Shown: positions 22,401-34,205 of the stretch, piece after piece
Layout: each line of letters begins with the position of its first letter
Numbering within the stretch: position 1 is the stretch's first letter
Source: Euglena gracilis
Taxonomy: Eukaryota; Euglenida; Euglenophyceae; Euglenales
NCBI GenBank assembly: GCA_039621445.1
Contig: CP154954.1
Location: forward strand, 47,905,847 to 47,969,846
DNA length: 64,000 nt
Reading direction: 5' to 3'
Notes under the pieces: model-generated
What the model was told of the DNA's origin: nothing
The model's input: only the letters and a program-made list of their open reading frames with translations
The model's database searches: none
Position numbers and translations under genes: made by a program

Positions 22401-25400
22401 CAAAAAAACAACCTCAAGAACCATCAAAATTTCAACCAACAAAATTTCGTGCCAAAGAGGGGGACCAGCTTTGTTTGGGCAGGCCCAGCAGCCGAAACAA
22501 TGGCTAAAAAAAATCTGGCAGGCAGGACACCTTCCCCAGAGGGTTCACCTCTGGCTTTCAAAAAACCCTGAAAGTATGTAGTAGTGGTGGCGGTCGACCC
22601 GTCCTCCAGGTCTGGTGTCCCCCTCCCCCCTGTTAGCGTAAGGGGGAGGGGGGCTTCCCGGCAGAAGCAGGATGACGAGGGTGTAGTACATCATGAGGAG
22701 GCGGGCGCGGCCCCACTCCCGGGCGATGGTGGGGTCTGCGATGCGCTCCAGCTGCCGGTGGATGTCCTGGCCGCAGGGCGGCGCCTCGGCAGCCTCTGCC
22801 CCTCCGGCGGTACCAACGCCCCCCCCCCCCCGGCGTATTGGCCCAACGGTCCGGTGGGGCCACCCTCGGGGACCACGTGGACTCCAACAGCCCGGGGGGG
22901 GGGGGGGCGCAGGGCGGGGCTGGACAGTCGGGCCGGCTGGCAGGACCAGCCCAGGAGTGGGGCCCCTTCGGGGGAGGCGGGGCCCTGCTCGGGCGTGGAG
23001 GAGCTGCCCCATGTAGTCGTCCACCTGCAGCACGAACGTGACGACCAACGCGTTGGAGATGGTTGGGGGCCAGGGCCCCCGGCCGCTTCCACCGGGGGGG
23101 GGGGGAGCCGTTCGGACATCAATTGGAAAAGTGGTTTATTCTGTGCCAGTACGCTGGAAGTGGCTGTTTCCTGGCAACAGCATGCTGGGCGGTTTGACCC
23201 CCACACTCTCCACCGGTGGGCAGCGTCTACTTCCCACCACCCCCCATGGCACTGTCATGTTCAAGCATGGTTTTCCATCCCGCTCACGTATACCGTGTGT
23301 TCTGGTGGTGCCTCCTTGCTGTGTTTGCATCAATGTGTGTGTTTTTTGCGATTTTTTTTGGCGAGTTGCAGACTTTTTTGGCGTGTTTGTGTCATATGTG
23401 CTTGTTGTTGGTGCTTGAGCTTTTTATATTCCCATTTCTGTTTATCTTCTGCTCGTCATGTGGGTCTGTTCTGTCCCGAGGTTTCTGTTTTGTCATGCTC
23501 TGGGGTGTTCTCTTGGGGTGCAAACCCACATGAAAAAAATGTAGAGTTGGGATCCTGTGAGAGATGGTGTCGGTGGAGGCAGAGATGACGAGGAAAGAAA
23601 GCCACAGGACGCCGATGCCAGTGCCGTACTGGATCGTGGCTGAGGCAGGGCCCCCGCTGGCAGCCGTGGGGACGCACACCCCCCGCGCAAAGATGCAGAC
23701 ACCAAGAGGGATTCCCCAGGAGGAGAGGGAGAGCCAGGGGGTCACTTTTTGGTTCAATTCTAGGGTCCAAAATTTCTATTTTTATGTGTTTTGTCCCAGA
23801 AATAGATGAAGCTCCCCTCAGCCCGATCCCCACCCTTAAAGTGGAGGGGGAGTCCGTCAGACCCATATCCCCGTGGTCCAACCTTTAAAAATATACGTGA
23901 ACGGAAAATTTGTGCAGGAGAGATGGCTGCATTTACATCAAAACATCAGAGTTCGCGCGGTATTAACTTAAAGCAACCCCTGTATTATGTGGGGTGTATG
24001 GGCAGCACCCAATAAGGAGCAAGAGCAAGAGCAAGAGCAAGAGAGCCTGCAGCCAAGTAGGGCGAGCGGCTGGCCCGGGCAACGACGCGATCAGGAAGAG
24101 GCTCTTGCGGTCGGACTTGTCCTCCTCCGCGCTGATGACGTCCACAAGCCGGAACATCACAGTGGCGTTCTGGAGGTCCGTCGTGATGATGCAGAGGTAC
24201 ACCACCGCGAGGGCGATGGGCCGCAGGGCAGGGGCAGGGGGGGCCACAGAGGTCGCAGTGGCAGGCCAACATAAGACCCTTTTCGGCCGAAGTCTGCTGG
24301 AAAAAAAATTGGCCGGTGATGCCTAATTTGCTGAAAGTTTCAGGTGGGGGAGGTCAGGGAGTCCGGCGATGAGCGGCCCGAGTGGCTCCGCCGCCGCGTC
24401 CCGGTGCACTGCGACGTGTGTCGACGGTGTCCAGGTGGGGTAAGCTGGGATGGCGCAGATAAATCATTGGGGCCCAACTCAGCCACGGCACTCGGCATCG
24501 CGGGGCCCCCCTTGGGCAACGACCAGGTCGTCGGTGTTGCTGTGGGTGTCGGAGATGCTGGCGGCGACCAGTCCCAGGAGCCCGATCTGGATGGAGACGG
24601 TGAGGGCGATGGCTGGGGGCCACGGACTGCCAAAAGGGGTGACTATGGTGCGGTGATGCGTAGGGAGGGCATGGCTTTCGCAGATATGTTGGACGTGTTG
24701 TGTTGCGTTGTTGCTTTTTGACATTTACAACAAACGGCATGCCATGCAAGTCACCAAATTAGAAGCCCAGTGGGACTTCAACAAATCACTTGCAATGAAA
24801 CGTAATGCAATGCAAATCAGCCACAGCTAGTGCGGTGTGCTATAATTATTGCAGCAGAAGTATATTTGCATTCAAATGCCTTTTATCTGGAGATTCATGG
24901 TTTCCTTACCTGTAACTCATGGAACCCCGAGAACATTGGACCCAAAATTCACATCACAAGCTTTTGCTCGACCTGCACTGAAGGCATCCTTCGGGTTTCA
25001 CCTCTGCTTAATGGGAATGGGTTTCTTGCTCTTTGGTGAAAATCACTGGAAGAGGTCAAGGAATTTTATTTGGGGCGGGGCGAATGCGTTACAAAAGTTG
25101 TGCACGTCAACTGGAAGCACTTGTGTTGTACGGTTACCGAGCGGCAGCCCGTAGGGCAGGGCATACACCATGAAGACGAGGAACTTCGACTTCTGCGCCA
25201 GACCCCCCGCCCCATCGTGCATCAAGGGACACACACAGCCACAGCTCGCGAGGCAAAGGCCAGTGGGGGTCTGCTCTGGATTTTGCGGTCATTCACGTCC
25301 ACGAAGTCGACGTAGCGGCAGTCGCAGGGGCCAGTGGGAAGGTGTCTGCGTGAGTGGCAGAAACCTGTGGGAGTGATAGACTGGTCCCATTAAAATGCGC

Positions 25401-26702
25401 ACTTAGCCACTGGGAGCAGCAATTGGCCGTAGATATCTTTTGGTGGAGGCGCCGTCCCAAAACCTGATGGTTTGCAAATTCCATTGCTTTCTCATGATTA
25501 TTGAAAAAAAAATCATGCTCTGTTGTAAATTTCTGAAAATCTTCGTTGATTTTTTTTCGAATCGGGGATTCTCCAAATGAAATCACATCACACCAAAAGT
25601 TGGCCTGAAGAGACCAGAAACATCCACCACCCACCAGCGAACAACCAAACCAACACCCAACACACACGTTTGGAAAGAGGCGGCATCCTGTCTGTGCACC
25701 AACCAAAAAAAGAGCCCGTTAAAAAGCCATCAAACCAGGGTGGTGAGTTTGGATGAATCCGAGGGGGTCTATGTGGGGGCGGCGGACAGGTGTACGATGG
25801 CCTTCTTGAGGGCCTTCGAGGTGGTGGGGAGCAACTTCGCAGCCACTGTGGGGCTGGTGACGGTGTTGTCGTCATATGTCGCTGGCTGGGCGGTTGTTGG
25901 GGACTCCAAAATGTTCACCCACACACAGACTCTTGCACCAGGGGGGGGGAAATGCAACTTGGCCCTTCAAATTATGCAAGTTAAAAAATGCGCGCACCTG
26001 CAACTTGCATGAAAACCTTGAGAAAAAGCTGGAATATGACAGAGCTTTGCTGCCTAAAATCAAAAAAATTTTCCAGGGCAAAATATTTTACGCAAAAAAG
26101 CGCAAAAAAAATGCAAAAAAATCCAAACATACGGCAACCAACTACAAATTTTTTTTCCAGGGCAAAATATTTTATGCAAAAAAAATGCAAAAAAATGCAA
26201 ATTTCGGGAAAACCTGATTATGCAAAAAATGCAAATTATGCAAGTTGCATTCCCCCCCCCTGCTTGCACCCACCTACCAGCACAGCAACGCACCCGCACC
26301 AGCAATCTCTGGAATGATAAATGACGTTGCGACGTGTCATTGTTCAACCAACCCCCTGAATCACCCACTCACTCCAGACACGCTCATCCGCACAAGCAAA
26401 TGAACACACAGCACACAACACACGGACAAACGAACAAACACAACACAACACAACACAAATACACACGCACACATTCGCATGCACTCACGCAATATATGTC
26501 AACCGTCAAATATACCCACAAGGAACATCTCATTATTTTGCAGGTATTTTGGTGCCAATCTGGGCTGTCCCCAATCGAAGCGGTATGTGCCATAGGCAAG
26601 CGTTTTGAATGTCAGAAAACGAGACCATTTACCGCCGCCCAGGGCTGGCTGGCCACGCGGTACGGCTCTCCCCCTGGCTTGGCCAACATCGGATCATAAA
26701 CG
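19477..26702 (-). CDS. Multi-pass membrane protein, paralog 2 (gene D)
   Basis: Exons, 5' to 3': 26702-26633 (VYDPMLAKPGGEPYRVASQP; ideal TTCTCCGCAG acceptor and GTAAAT donor), about 25845-25800 (AAKLLPTTSKALKKAI), 25345 to about 25237 (HLPTGPCDCRYVDFVDVND), 25192-25138 (KSKFLVFMVYALPYGLPL), 24612 to about 24500 (AIALTVSIQIGLLGLVAAS), possibly 24458-24370, about 24250-24075 (ALAVVYLCIITTDLQNATVM), about 23735-23561 (IGVLWLSFLVISASTDTIS), about 23064-22960 (NALVVTFVLQVDDYM), about 22765-22635 (RLLMMYYTLVILLLP), about 22065-21990, about 21890-21800 (FLSRSVARVFLNVFLYYIP), about 20170-20030 (IVLIAVVLMLVIHGM) and about 19640-19477 (MLPLIRHESSV, stop 19477). Order and sequence parallel gene E throughout (for example HLP-C, AI-LT-IQ-GLL, FRLVDV, MLPLIRH), giving a similar eight-helix topology. 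Several junctions lack GT-AG (see findings). A possible extra 5' exon lies near 27.55-27.59 kb. Function unknown. Confidence 0.55.
20215..20470. repeat. GCTGGCTGG / poly-G element in a gene D intron or 3' region
   Basis: Copy of the GCTGG family with poly-G, a CCACCCAAAGTGGCC middle and a GCGCTTCGCG core. A further inverted structure with AATAAGACCCCCC units follows at 20625-20710. Confidence 0.6.
20625..20710. repeat. AATAAGACCCCCC inverted repeat
   Basis: CCAAAAATAAGACCCCCCCC at the left and its reverse complement at the right (about 20690-20708), with two further direct AAGACCCCCC units between. A strong hairpin inside the large intron of gene D. Confidence 0.7.
24013..24048. repeat. GAGCAA hexamer microsatellite
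   Basis: About six units of GAGCAA/CTCTTG next to the exon encoding FRLVDV of gene D. Confidence 0.75.
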
Positions 26703-27934
26703 CTGCGGAGAAGAGCAGCAATGCAGAGCAGTAAAGAGGTCGATCATATCGGCGTGCTGAATCCCAGCGCTTGGCTTCACTTCCATGAGATTGATTGACA
26801 TTTTTCAAATCGGGAAGGCACTTTGCAAGGGAGACCTCGGTCTGTGTTTCAGAATGCGTCCGTAGTGACATCCGCAGCAGTGGATGATACAGCAACGAGC
26901 ATGGGAAATATATGGCCGTGGTGGCATAATAAGATGTGCAGAAATGTAGGCAACCCTGTGGCATGGGGAACTGTGATGGGGTCAAACTGTTAAAGGTCAG
27001 AGGGGTCATCCGCCGCACACAGCAGCTGTGATGCCTGCCTGCCAGAAAACCCCAGGCAAAGGTCAGGCCAAGGGAGGAGCGGTTTGCAGAAGGAGTAGCA
27101 GTGGCAGCTCCCAGCGGGCAGATGTCGTAAAAGGCTTTAATGGTGGGTGTACCCCAGGCTGGTTCCACGTGATGCAAGGGTCATTAAGGGCAGGTTGACT
27201 GAGCCGTTGGCAAGAAATGTCTCCGGATCCCAGAAGCATCCAGAATTCCCCTCACAGCATTTCTCAGGCTGCCCCCCCTACACGTTTTCATGCTGGCTAT
27301 TCTATCCATGCTCCATGTCTTACGGACGTGACATCAATCTGGCTGTTTCCCCACGCAGAAGAACAGAAGCAGATGACGATGGTGATGGTTGTGCACCAAA
27401 AACTGACGATGCATTCCAATTAAAGAAAAATATGCATTTTGAGGGATAACGCATGCTGAATGCTGCCAAAAAAAAAACGGATTGCAGGCTAATGGTCGAT
27501 TAGATTAGAGGACCATCTTGTGCTACCACATCATCAGGTACATCGAGTTCTTAAATATTGTTCCAAGAAATTGTTCTTTGGGCAGTCAGCTGCAGCTCGT
27601 TGGGGGGCACTGGATGCCATCAGGACAGGCCGGCCTCCATGACAGCGAAAGGCCAGGCACAGGGTCCATTGAAGGGTGGTAAAGTTGTGGCCCCCCGACC
27701 CCCCCCCATCAAAGTGGGGGTCAACCACCTGAAAGTGGGATGGCCAAAACGATCGTTTTCTGTTCGTTCAAGGTGGCTGGCTGGAAGATCCCCCCCAATG
27801 CCAAAAACACGATGGAAATTTTTGGATAAAAATGCTAAAAAAATTTCGGTGCCAAGCGCCGGAAGGAAAGGTTTGAGTTTTGAGGTTTGAGTGACTCCCA
27901 AAACTGTGCCCCTTTGGACACCTCGCACCTGAAC
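26703..27934. other. Spacer 5' of gene D, possible first exon
   Basis: Likely 5' region of gene D. At about 27590-27545 the minus strand reads PKEQFLGTIFKNSMYLMM after a CTGCAG acceptor-like site; this loosely resembles the QFLKKYIEYLMM helix of gene E but could be chance. Nothing else was recognised. Confidence 0.25.
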
Positions 27935-28047
<113 letters not shown>

Positions 28048-28260
28048 CACTCAGGCAGTGGAAGGTGAAGGTGGTGCAGCGTCTCCAGGGTAACAGGACG
28101 CTGCAGGAGGAAGGGCAGGGTCGATGGCACCCACGATGAAAACGTCTCCCAGACCCCATCGCTCCGCATATGCTCAGTGGGCTAGGCCAGGGGAGGGCTG
28201 CGAGGTAGGATGGGACCACCATTGCACCTTGAAAGGAAAACATTCAACGGCACCGAAATC

Positions 28261-28560
<300 letters not shown>

Positions 28561-28916
28561 ACAGGCACACAGCATTAACCATCCCAGTCAACCTCAGTTG
28601 GACCACAAGAAAAACTCCAAAGAAAGCCACTGCTGGACACACCCACAAGAGAAGGGATGGACACATATGCTAAACATTTTCATTCAAATTTTTGGAGTGT
28701 TTCTTCGCATTTAGTTCTAAGTAGACCCCTGAGGATCATTCCACAGGCTCGGCTTACCAGCATCGAATCGTTGGCGAACCAAAAGAGTGGCGGGACCACC
28801 CAAGCGCAATTGTGCAATGGCTGCCTCTCGATACAAAAGGCAATGCAGCAGGTGAGAGTGTGAGAAGAGGGCGAGGCTGGATCAGGGACGGTGCATGTGT
28901 CGGAGGCGGACGGCGG

Positions 28917-31900
28917 TCAGCGGGCCAGCGGCTGCCGCTCCTGCCCCCACGGCTGCGGCTCCACCTCCAGCTGAGGCAGAGAGGGGAGGGCGACGGCGGG
29001 GGCCAAGCACCTATGGCCAGAATCCCAGATTCAGCCACGGCAAGACACCCCCAGTCACGCCCAAACTACGCTCCGGGCCCGTCAAATCACCAAAGGAGGC
29101 TTACGAAACAATAAATAACTCAAAAAAATTTGTTTGGGTGCGCTTTTTGACCTTGTTATGTTCTGGGGGTATGGTTTGGGAGCTGGTTGAGGGTGAAGAT
29201 GCCTGTGAAAAGTTGTCGAAACAATCCTCTGATCCTGAATTTTTTGGACACAGTTCAAAACTGCAATTATGGCGTTTCAAAACTGTTATATTCTGCAATT
29301 TATCCACATTTAAAAGGTTCTCTCAGCCATCGTCAGTTCGAGGTTAAAGAGGTTTGGACCCCCCCAGCTCCCATTATATCCCAGGGGCTTGATAGGGGGG
29401 TTTCTGCAACATCGTCGTCCTAGGAGAAGGACGCTAGTATGAGTTCCAAAAGCCCAGGAGAGTGACATACATCCCAGTCAAATGTCCATTTTTTATAATC
29501 CGGCACCCCCCTCCCAAACCAAATAATTCCCCCCAAATAAAACCCACCAAATGCAAAAATCCAAGAATCACTCGCCTCACCCCAAATTTGACCCCACGCA
29601 ACCCGTAAAAACGACTGAAATCCAAAGATGAGACCGCTGATACTTTAGCATATTTGAGGCCCAGGAGTCATGTGGAATGTCTAGTTGGAGAGCAATCTCA
29701 CAATTAATGAAGTACTGGGAAATTGGGCGTTTGGGAACCCTGAAAACTCTTGGGGTCAAAGGTCGGTCAAAAAGACTCGAAAAATAGGATCGTTAGGATC
29801 GTCACCCCCCCCCCCTGGAGATTCCCACCAACCGACCCAAAGGTCCGACCCAGATCACAGTTTGGGGAGAGTTAAATCCCGTTTTATATTAACTGCGTTA
29901 ATCTGGTTCATTTTGTGTCACTTTGGGCTCATTTCATTCAGAATTGGTCAATTGGGCTATTTTTATGGATTATTCTGGGCCGCTTTTGGGCATTTTCCAA
30001 TTTTTCATTTCATTTACACCCCGAATTTTTTTCGCATAATCCTGCATAATGACGGGCTTTTGGGTCAATTTTGACCTTGAAAATTGTGCAGGATTATGCG
30101 GGATAATGCGGGCCAAAAATATTCCTACCATAATAATGCTCAATGGAAAATATGATTCAAGAATGACAAAACCTCTATTTTCTGAAACAAAAAACAGCTG
30201 CTTCTCAGGGCCTGTTCTTTTTGCATTCTCACAAAAAAAGCAAGTTATACGGGATTATGCGAGTCTGCAATTTCCCCTCGCCTGCCAGTGCGTAAATGCA
30301 ACTGGGTGAACCCGGTCACCATCTTCGCACGGTGAATCCAGCAAGGACATGAAGCACACTGCAAAGCTGGCCGGCCATCAAATGTTCGAACTTCATGTGT
30401 TCGATTTCCATCTTCATCCATCTTTTTTGTGCACATGGGTCTGGGGAGGCCTCAGCAAACCGATACCTTTGGGGCCTCGTTTACACCTCAGGGACCAAGC
30501 AAAGCAGCAGCCATGACAAGGAGGAAAAGAACGCAGGTCAAGTTTGGGGGCTAACTTCGAGGGGTATGTGCAAGGAGGAGAGTGGCAGCGAGTGGTCCTT
30601 GGGCAACGGGGGCACACAAATTCATCTTTCATTTCTGAGGCATGCATTGGCGGACCTGCCGGCCACACACCTCGGGCTCCTGCTTCTCCAGGAGTCCCCA
30701 CACGAACCGGAGGAGACTGATGGCCAGCTTGATGCCGCACATCACGAGGTCCAGCAGCAGCGTGAAGAGGATGAAGTAGGCCACCATCCGCCAGATACCG
30801 TCTGTGCGAGGCGGAGAGAATAGTGCAGGGAATGAGAACCTCTCACATACAGAGAAAATGGCATAGCAGAGGTGATCGCACCCGTCCATCCGAAGAATGG
30901 ACTGATGGTGACAAAATTGGCTCTGTACACAGATTGGAAAAATATATGCATTTTGCAAATATTTTAAACATATATAAAAACATTGCATACATATAAAAAA
31001 CAATATATGCATATTATTTTATCGTTGACCCTATTTAATTTATTGAATTTACTAACATTGCACAAGTATTTGTATTTTTATAAATAGTTCAAAAATAAAT
31101 TCCTGCAGGGACTGGCAAACTCATTTTATGGCCAATATCTTGAGTTTGACGCAGATAACCAAATAATGACTGCCCTCAAGCCATAAAATAAACCCTGAGT
31201 TCTTAAATTATCATTTAATTGTTTACTCCACGTTCCTTTCAAAAACTTATACCCACCACTGCAACCAAAAGACAGCATTATTGGCACACATTATTGGCAA
31301 ACAGGCTTTTTTGACCCCCATTTGTCTGGCCTCAGAAGCATAACGTGGACAAGACCAAGCCCACACGAGGCGTCGCACGAACGTGCAGGCCGGAGGGCGG
31401 CACACACTGGGGCTGCCCATGTCCACGTCCGGCAGCCACGCCGGCAGCCACGACGTCCCGTCCTTGATCTTGACGCAGTAGTGGCTGTTCGCTGCGACAC
31501 AGCACTCCCGCTGCTTCGGGTGGCACGTCCATGTGGCCTTGAAATCTGGAGGGGGGCAGCGCAACTGAGCGCCTTCCGGACGTTGCTGGCCGGGGAATCC
31601 ACATATGGCAAGCAAAAAAAAAGGTTTGAAAATGAGAGACGACACAAAGGTACCATCCAAGCATGAAATAGAAGATGCACATACCCCACATCAGCAGAGG
31701 CTTTGAGGGGTCTGTTTGAGTTTTCGGTCCCATTGTATTAATGGGGAAGACATGAAGATGCACAAAAAAGCTATCGCTCGTCTCCCTCGTGCTGGGCTTT
31801 TGAAACCTCAACGACATCGAGTGTTGTCCCCTCCCATCCAAGAAAAAAACTGCACGTTCCAGTTTTCAAAACCTCCCAAAACCCTCCATCATTTTTTTTC

Positions 31901-32293
31901 TGCCGGTGCTGGCGGGGGGGGGTGGCCGTGCGCCACACTTTCGTTGGCGTGGTCCGGGCACGTCAGCAGCTGCAGCCCGCCGCCCACCGGGCCCGGGGGG
32001 AGGCCGAGGCACTTCTGGAACAGCTTGAACCAGGCTGTTTTTTTACCAACCCGGGGGGGGGGGGCGGTTCCGGAGTGCCTATGAGTGCCTGCCCAGACAG
32101 GCACCCCCCCCCCCGGGGTGGGGTCGGCACCCGAGTAAAATACGGCCTGGCTTGAACGCGCCGATGGTCGGGGAGTAATAGAACTGCTGGGCGGCGGTCT
32201 TGCTGCAGGACTTCGGGGCGACGTTGACGCGGTTCGGCAGGGCCTCCAGGCAGGCGGTGGAGGTGCCCTTCAGGTACTGCAGCAGGTACGGCC
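28917..32293 (-). CDS. Type I membrane protein with ricin-type beta-trefoil lectin region (gene C), 5' end missing
   Basis: Five exons join in perfect phase with GT-AG borders: 32293-32144, 32034-31939, 31545-31408, 30801-30671 and 28970-28917 (stop TGA at 28917). The first three encode ACLEALPNRVNVAPKSC, QQFYYSPTIGAF, then KCLGLPPG...LQLLTC, then CHPKQRECCVAANSHYCVKI. The spacing of a Cys-Leu start, a hydrophobic strand ending in Cys and a following Q-x-F/W-like step fits the threefold repeat of ricin-B beta-trefoil lectins, which bind carbohydrate. Only a binding module is seen, not an enzyme. The fourth exon holds one long hydrophobic helix (MVAYFILFTLLLDLVM) followed by a basic stretch, and the last exon a short acidic/polar tail (LEVEPQPWGQERQPLAR). 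Expected topology: extracellular lectin, one membrane pass, about 35-residue cytoplasmic tail. The first exon or exons are missing; see 35714-35772. The family call rests on motif spacing only. Confidence 0.6.
32050..32135. repeat. Copy of the GGAGTGCCTGCCCAGGCAGG repeat
   Basis: Intronic in gene C between the first two lectin exons. Same landmarks as 16335-16615, ending GGGTGGGGTCGGCACC. Confidence 0.6.
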
Positions 32294-33056
32294 CTGGGTT
32301 TGGAGGGGGGGGGGGGGCGTGGGGCGGTGGGGCCGGATTGTGTGCAGGGCCCACGGCCATTGTCCATTACTGATGGTCGGTGTGAGCGAGAGGACACAAT
32401 GCGAGGTGGGCGGGTGGGCGGGGCGAAGCCATAGCGGTTGCTGAGTCGGGGGCGGTGTTCACCTTTTGTCCAGGCTGCCGCTGTACCGTGCCGTGACCCC
32501 ACGGCACCGTGGGGGGGGGGCAGGCACACCCTGGTCGGAGCGCGGGGTGGGGCTCGGCTGCGCCGCTGCCAGATCACACAGCAGCAGGGATGGATGGGAA
32601 GCCTTGGGGGGGGGGTCGGACCCCCCCTGCCTCGAAACTGGGGGGGGGGGGGGGAAAATTTTTCGATTTCATGGACGGGCAAAGGGCCGGAAATCGGGTC
32701 AAAATCGGCCAAAAATCCCTGATTTTTCTTTGAAAATCGATCCAAAATTGCTCATTTTGAAATTTTTTGAACATTTATTTGGAAGAAAACACCAACACAT
32801 CAAAAAATGGGCAATATGTCCAAAAGTCAGCAAAAGGAGTGTTTTTGCTCAAGAAAATTTTCTGCTATTTTTGGCACCTGTCAAGCAGGTCCTGGGGGGT
32901 CCAGACGCCCCCTCCCAACATCTGGGGGGGGGGGTGGTCCGGACCAGGTTTTGAATAGTGCTGAGCTCTTGATAAGCGCTCACCCACCCCTTCATTGACA
33001 CCCCCATATAAACCGGCGCACTCCATGGAGCTCTGTTGACTGAAATGCAAAGGTTT

Positions 33057-33636
33057 TGTGCCCGAAACAGGGCGCCGGGGGGTGAAGAAACACTCATTTT
33101 TGGCTCAAAATACACCTTTTCCGGGTCTGGATAGCCCAAAAACAGCGCTTTGGGCGAAAAAATTTTTTTCGATTGTTTCGACTTTTTTTTACCCAAAAAT
33201 GACCGGAAGTGAGTGGGCGCTGGCCGGTCGAAAAACGCTCATTTTTCGGCCCAAAAACAGTTTTTCTGGGTCCGGGAGGCCCAAAAACATCGTTTCGGGC
33301 AAAAAAAATTTTCGACTTTTTTCGACTTTTGACCCGAAAATGTCCCACAATCAATGGGTTGGCAGCCCAAAACGGGGCACTGGCGGGTGGGTCGAAAAAC
33401 GCTCATTTTCAGCCCAGAAACAGTTTTTCTGGGTGCAGGAGGCCAAAAGACATCGTTTTGGGCCAAAAAAAAAGTTCGATTTTTTTCGACTTTTTTGACC
33501 CGAAATGACCCACAGTCAATAGGTTGGCGGCCCAAAACGGGGCGCTGGCGGGTGGGTCGAAAAACGCCCATTTTCGGCCCAAAAACAATTTTTCTGGGTT
33601 CGGGAGGCCCAAAAACATCGTTTCGGGCAAAAATGG
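33057..33636. repeat. Tandem repeat of about 145-165 bp
   Basis: Four units begin near 33085, 33229, 33393 and 33559 with CGAAAAACGCTCATTTTC. Each contains CAGTTTTTCTGGGT, AGGCCCAAAAACATCG and CAATGGGTTGGC. Diverged units recur at about 34215 and 34864. Open frames here follow the period and are not genes. Confidence 0.9.
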
Positions 33637-34205
33637 TCATGATGGGCATCATGGGTCATGATGGCCATCGTGGGTCATGATGGCCATCATCGGTCATGAT
33701 GGCCATCATCGGTCATGATGGGCCTCATGGGTCATGATGGGCCTCATGGGTCATGATGGGCATCATGGGTCATGATGGGCATCATGGGTCATGATGGCCA
33801 TCGTGGGGTATGATGGCCATCATGGGTCATGATGGCCATCATGGGTCATGATGTGCCTCATGGGTCATGATGGGCCTCATGGGTCATGATGGGCCTCATG
33901 GGTCATGATGGCCATCATGGGTCATGCTGGGCATCATGGGTCATGCTGGCCATCATGGGTCATGCTGGCCATCATGGGTCATGATGGGCATCATGGGTCA
34001 TGATGGCCATCGTGGGTCATGATGGCCATCGTGGGTCATGATGGCCATCATGGGTCATGATGGCCATCATGGGTCATGCTGGCCATCATTGGTCATGCTG
34101 GCCATCATGGGTCATGATGGGAATCAAAACCCATGATTGGCATCATGGGTCATGATGCGCATCATGGGTCATGATGCGCATCATGGCCATCACAGGTCAT
34201 GATAG
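33637..34205. repeat. 19-bp minisatellite (GGGTCATGATGGCCATCAT)
   Basis: About 30 head-to-tail copies with GGGCATC, GGCCATC and GGGCCTC variants. The unit is partly self-complementary (ATGATGGCCATCAT), so single strands can fold. It lies between the long tandem arrays, probably in the first intron of gene C. Confidence 0.95.

Noticed and set aside
22584-23588. 334-codon plus-strand frame
   Set aside because: It is a shadow of minus-strand exons of gene D, with low-complexity Gly/Arg composition from poly-G runs.
26629-27177. 182-codon minus-strand frame
   Set aside because: It includes a clean splice acceptor and reads the 26702-26633 exon in another frame than the one that fits the donor; composition is not protein-like.
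28917-32293. A ribosome-inactivating (toxin) protein, because of the ricin-type lectin region
   Set aside because: Only the carbohydrate-binding fold is suggested. There is no N-glycosidase domain, and the protein ends in a transmembrane helix.
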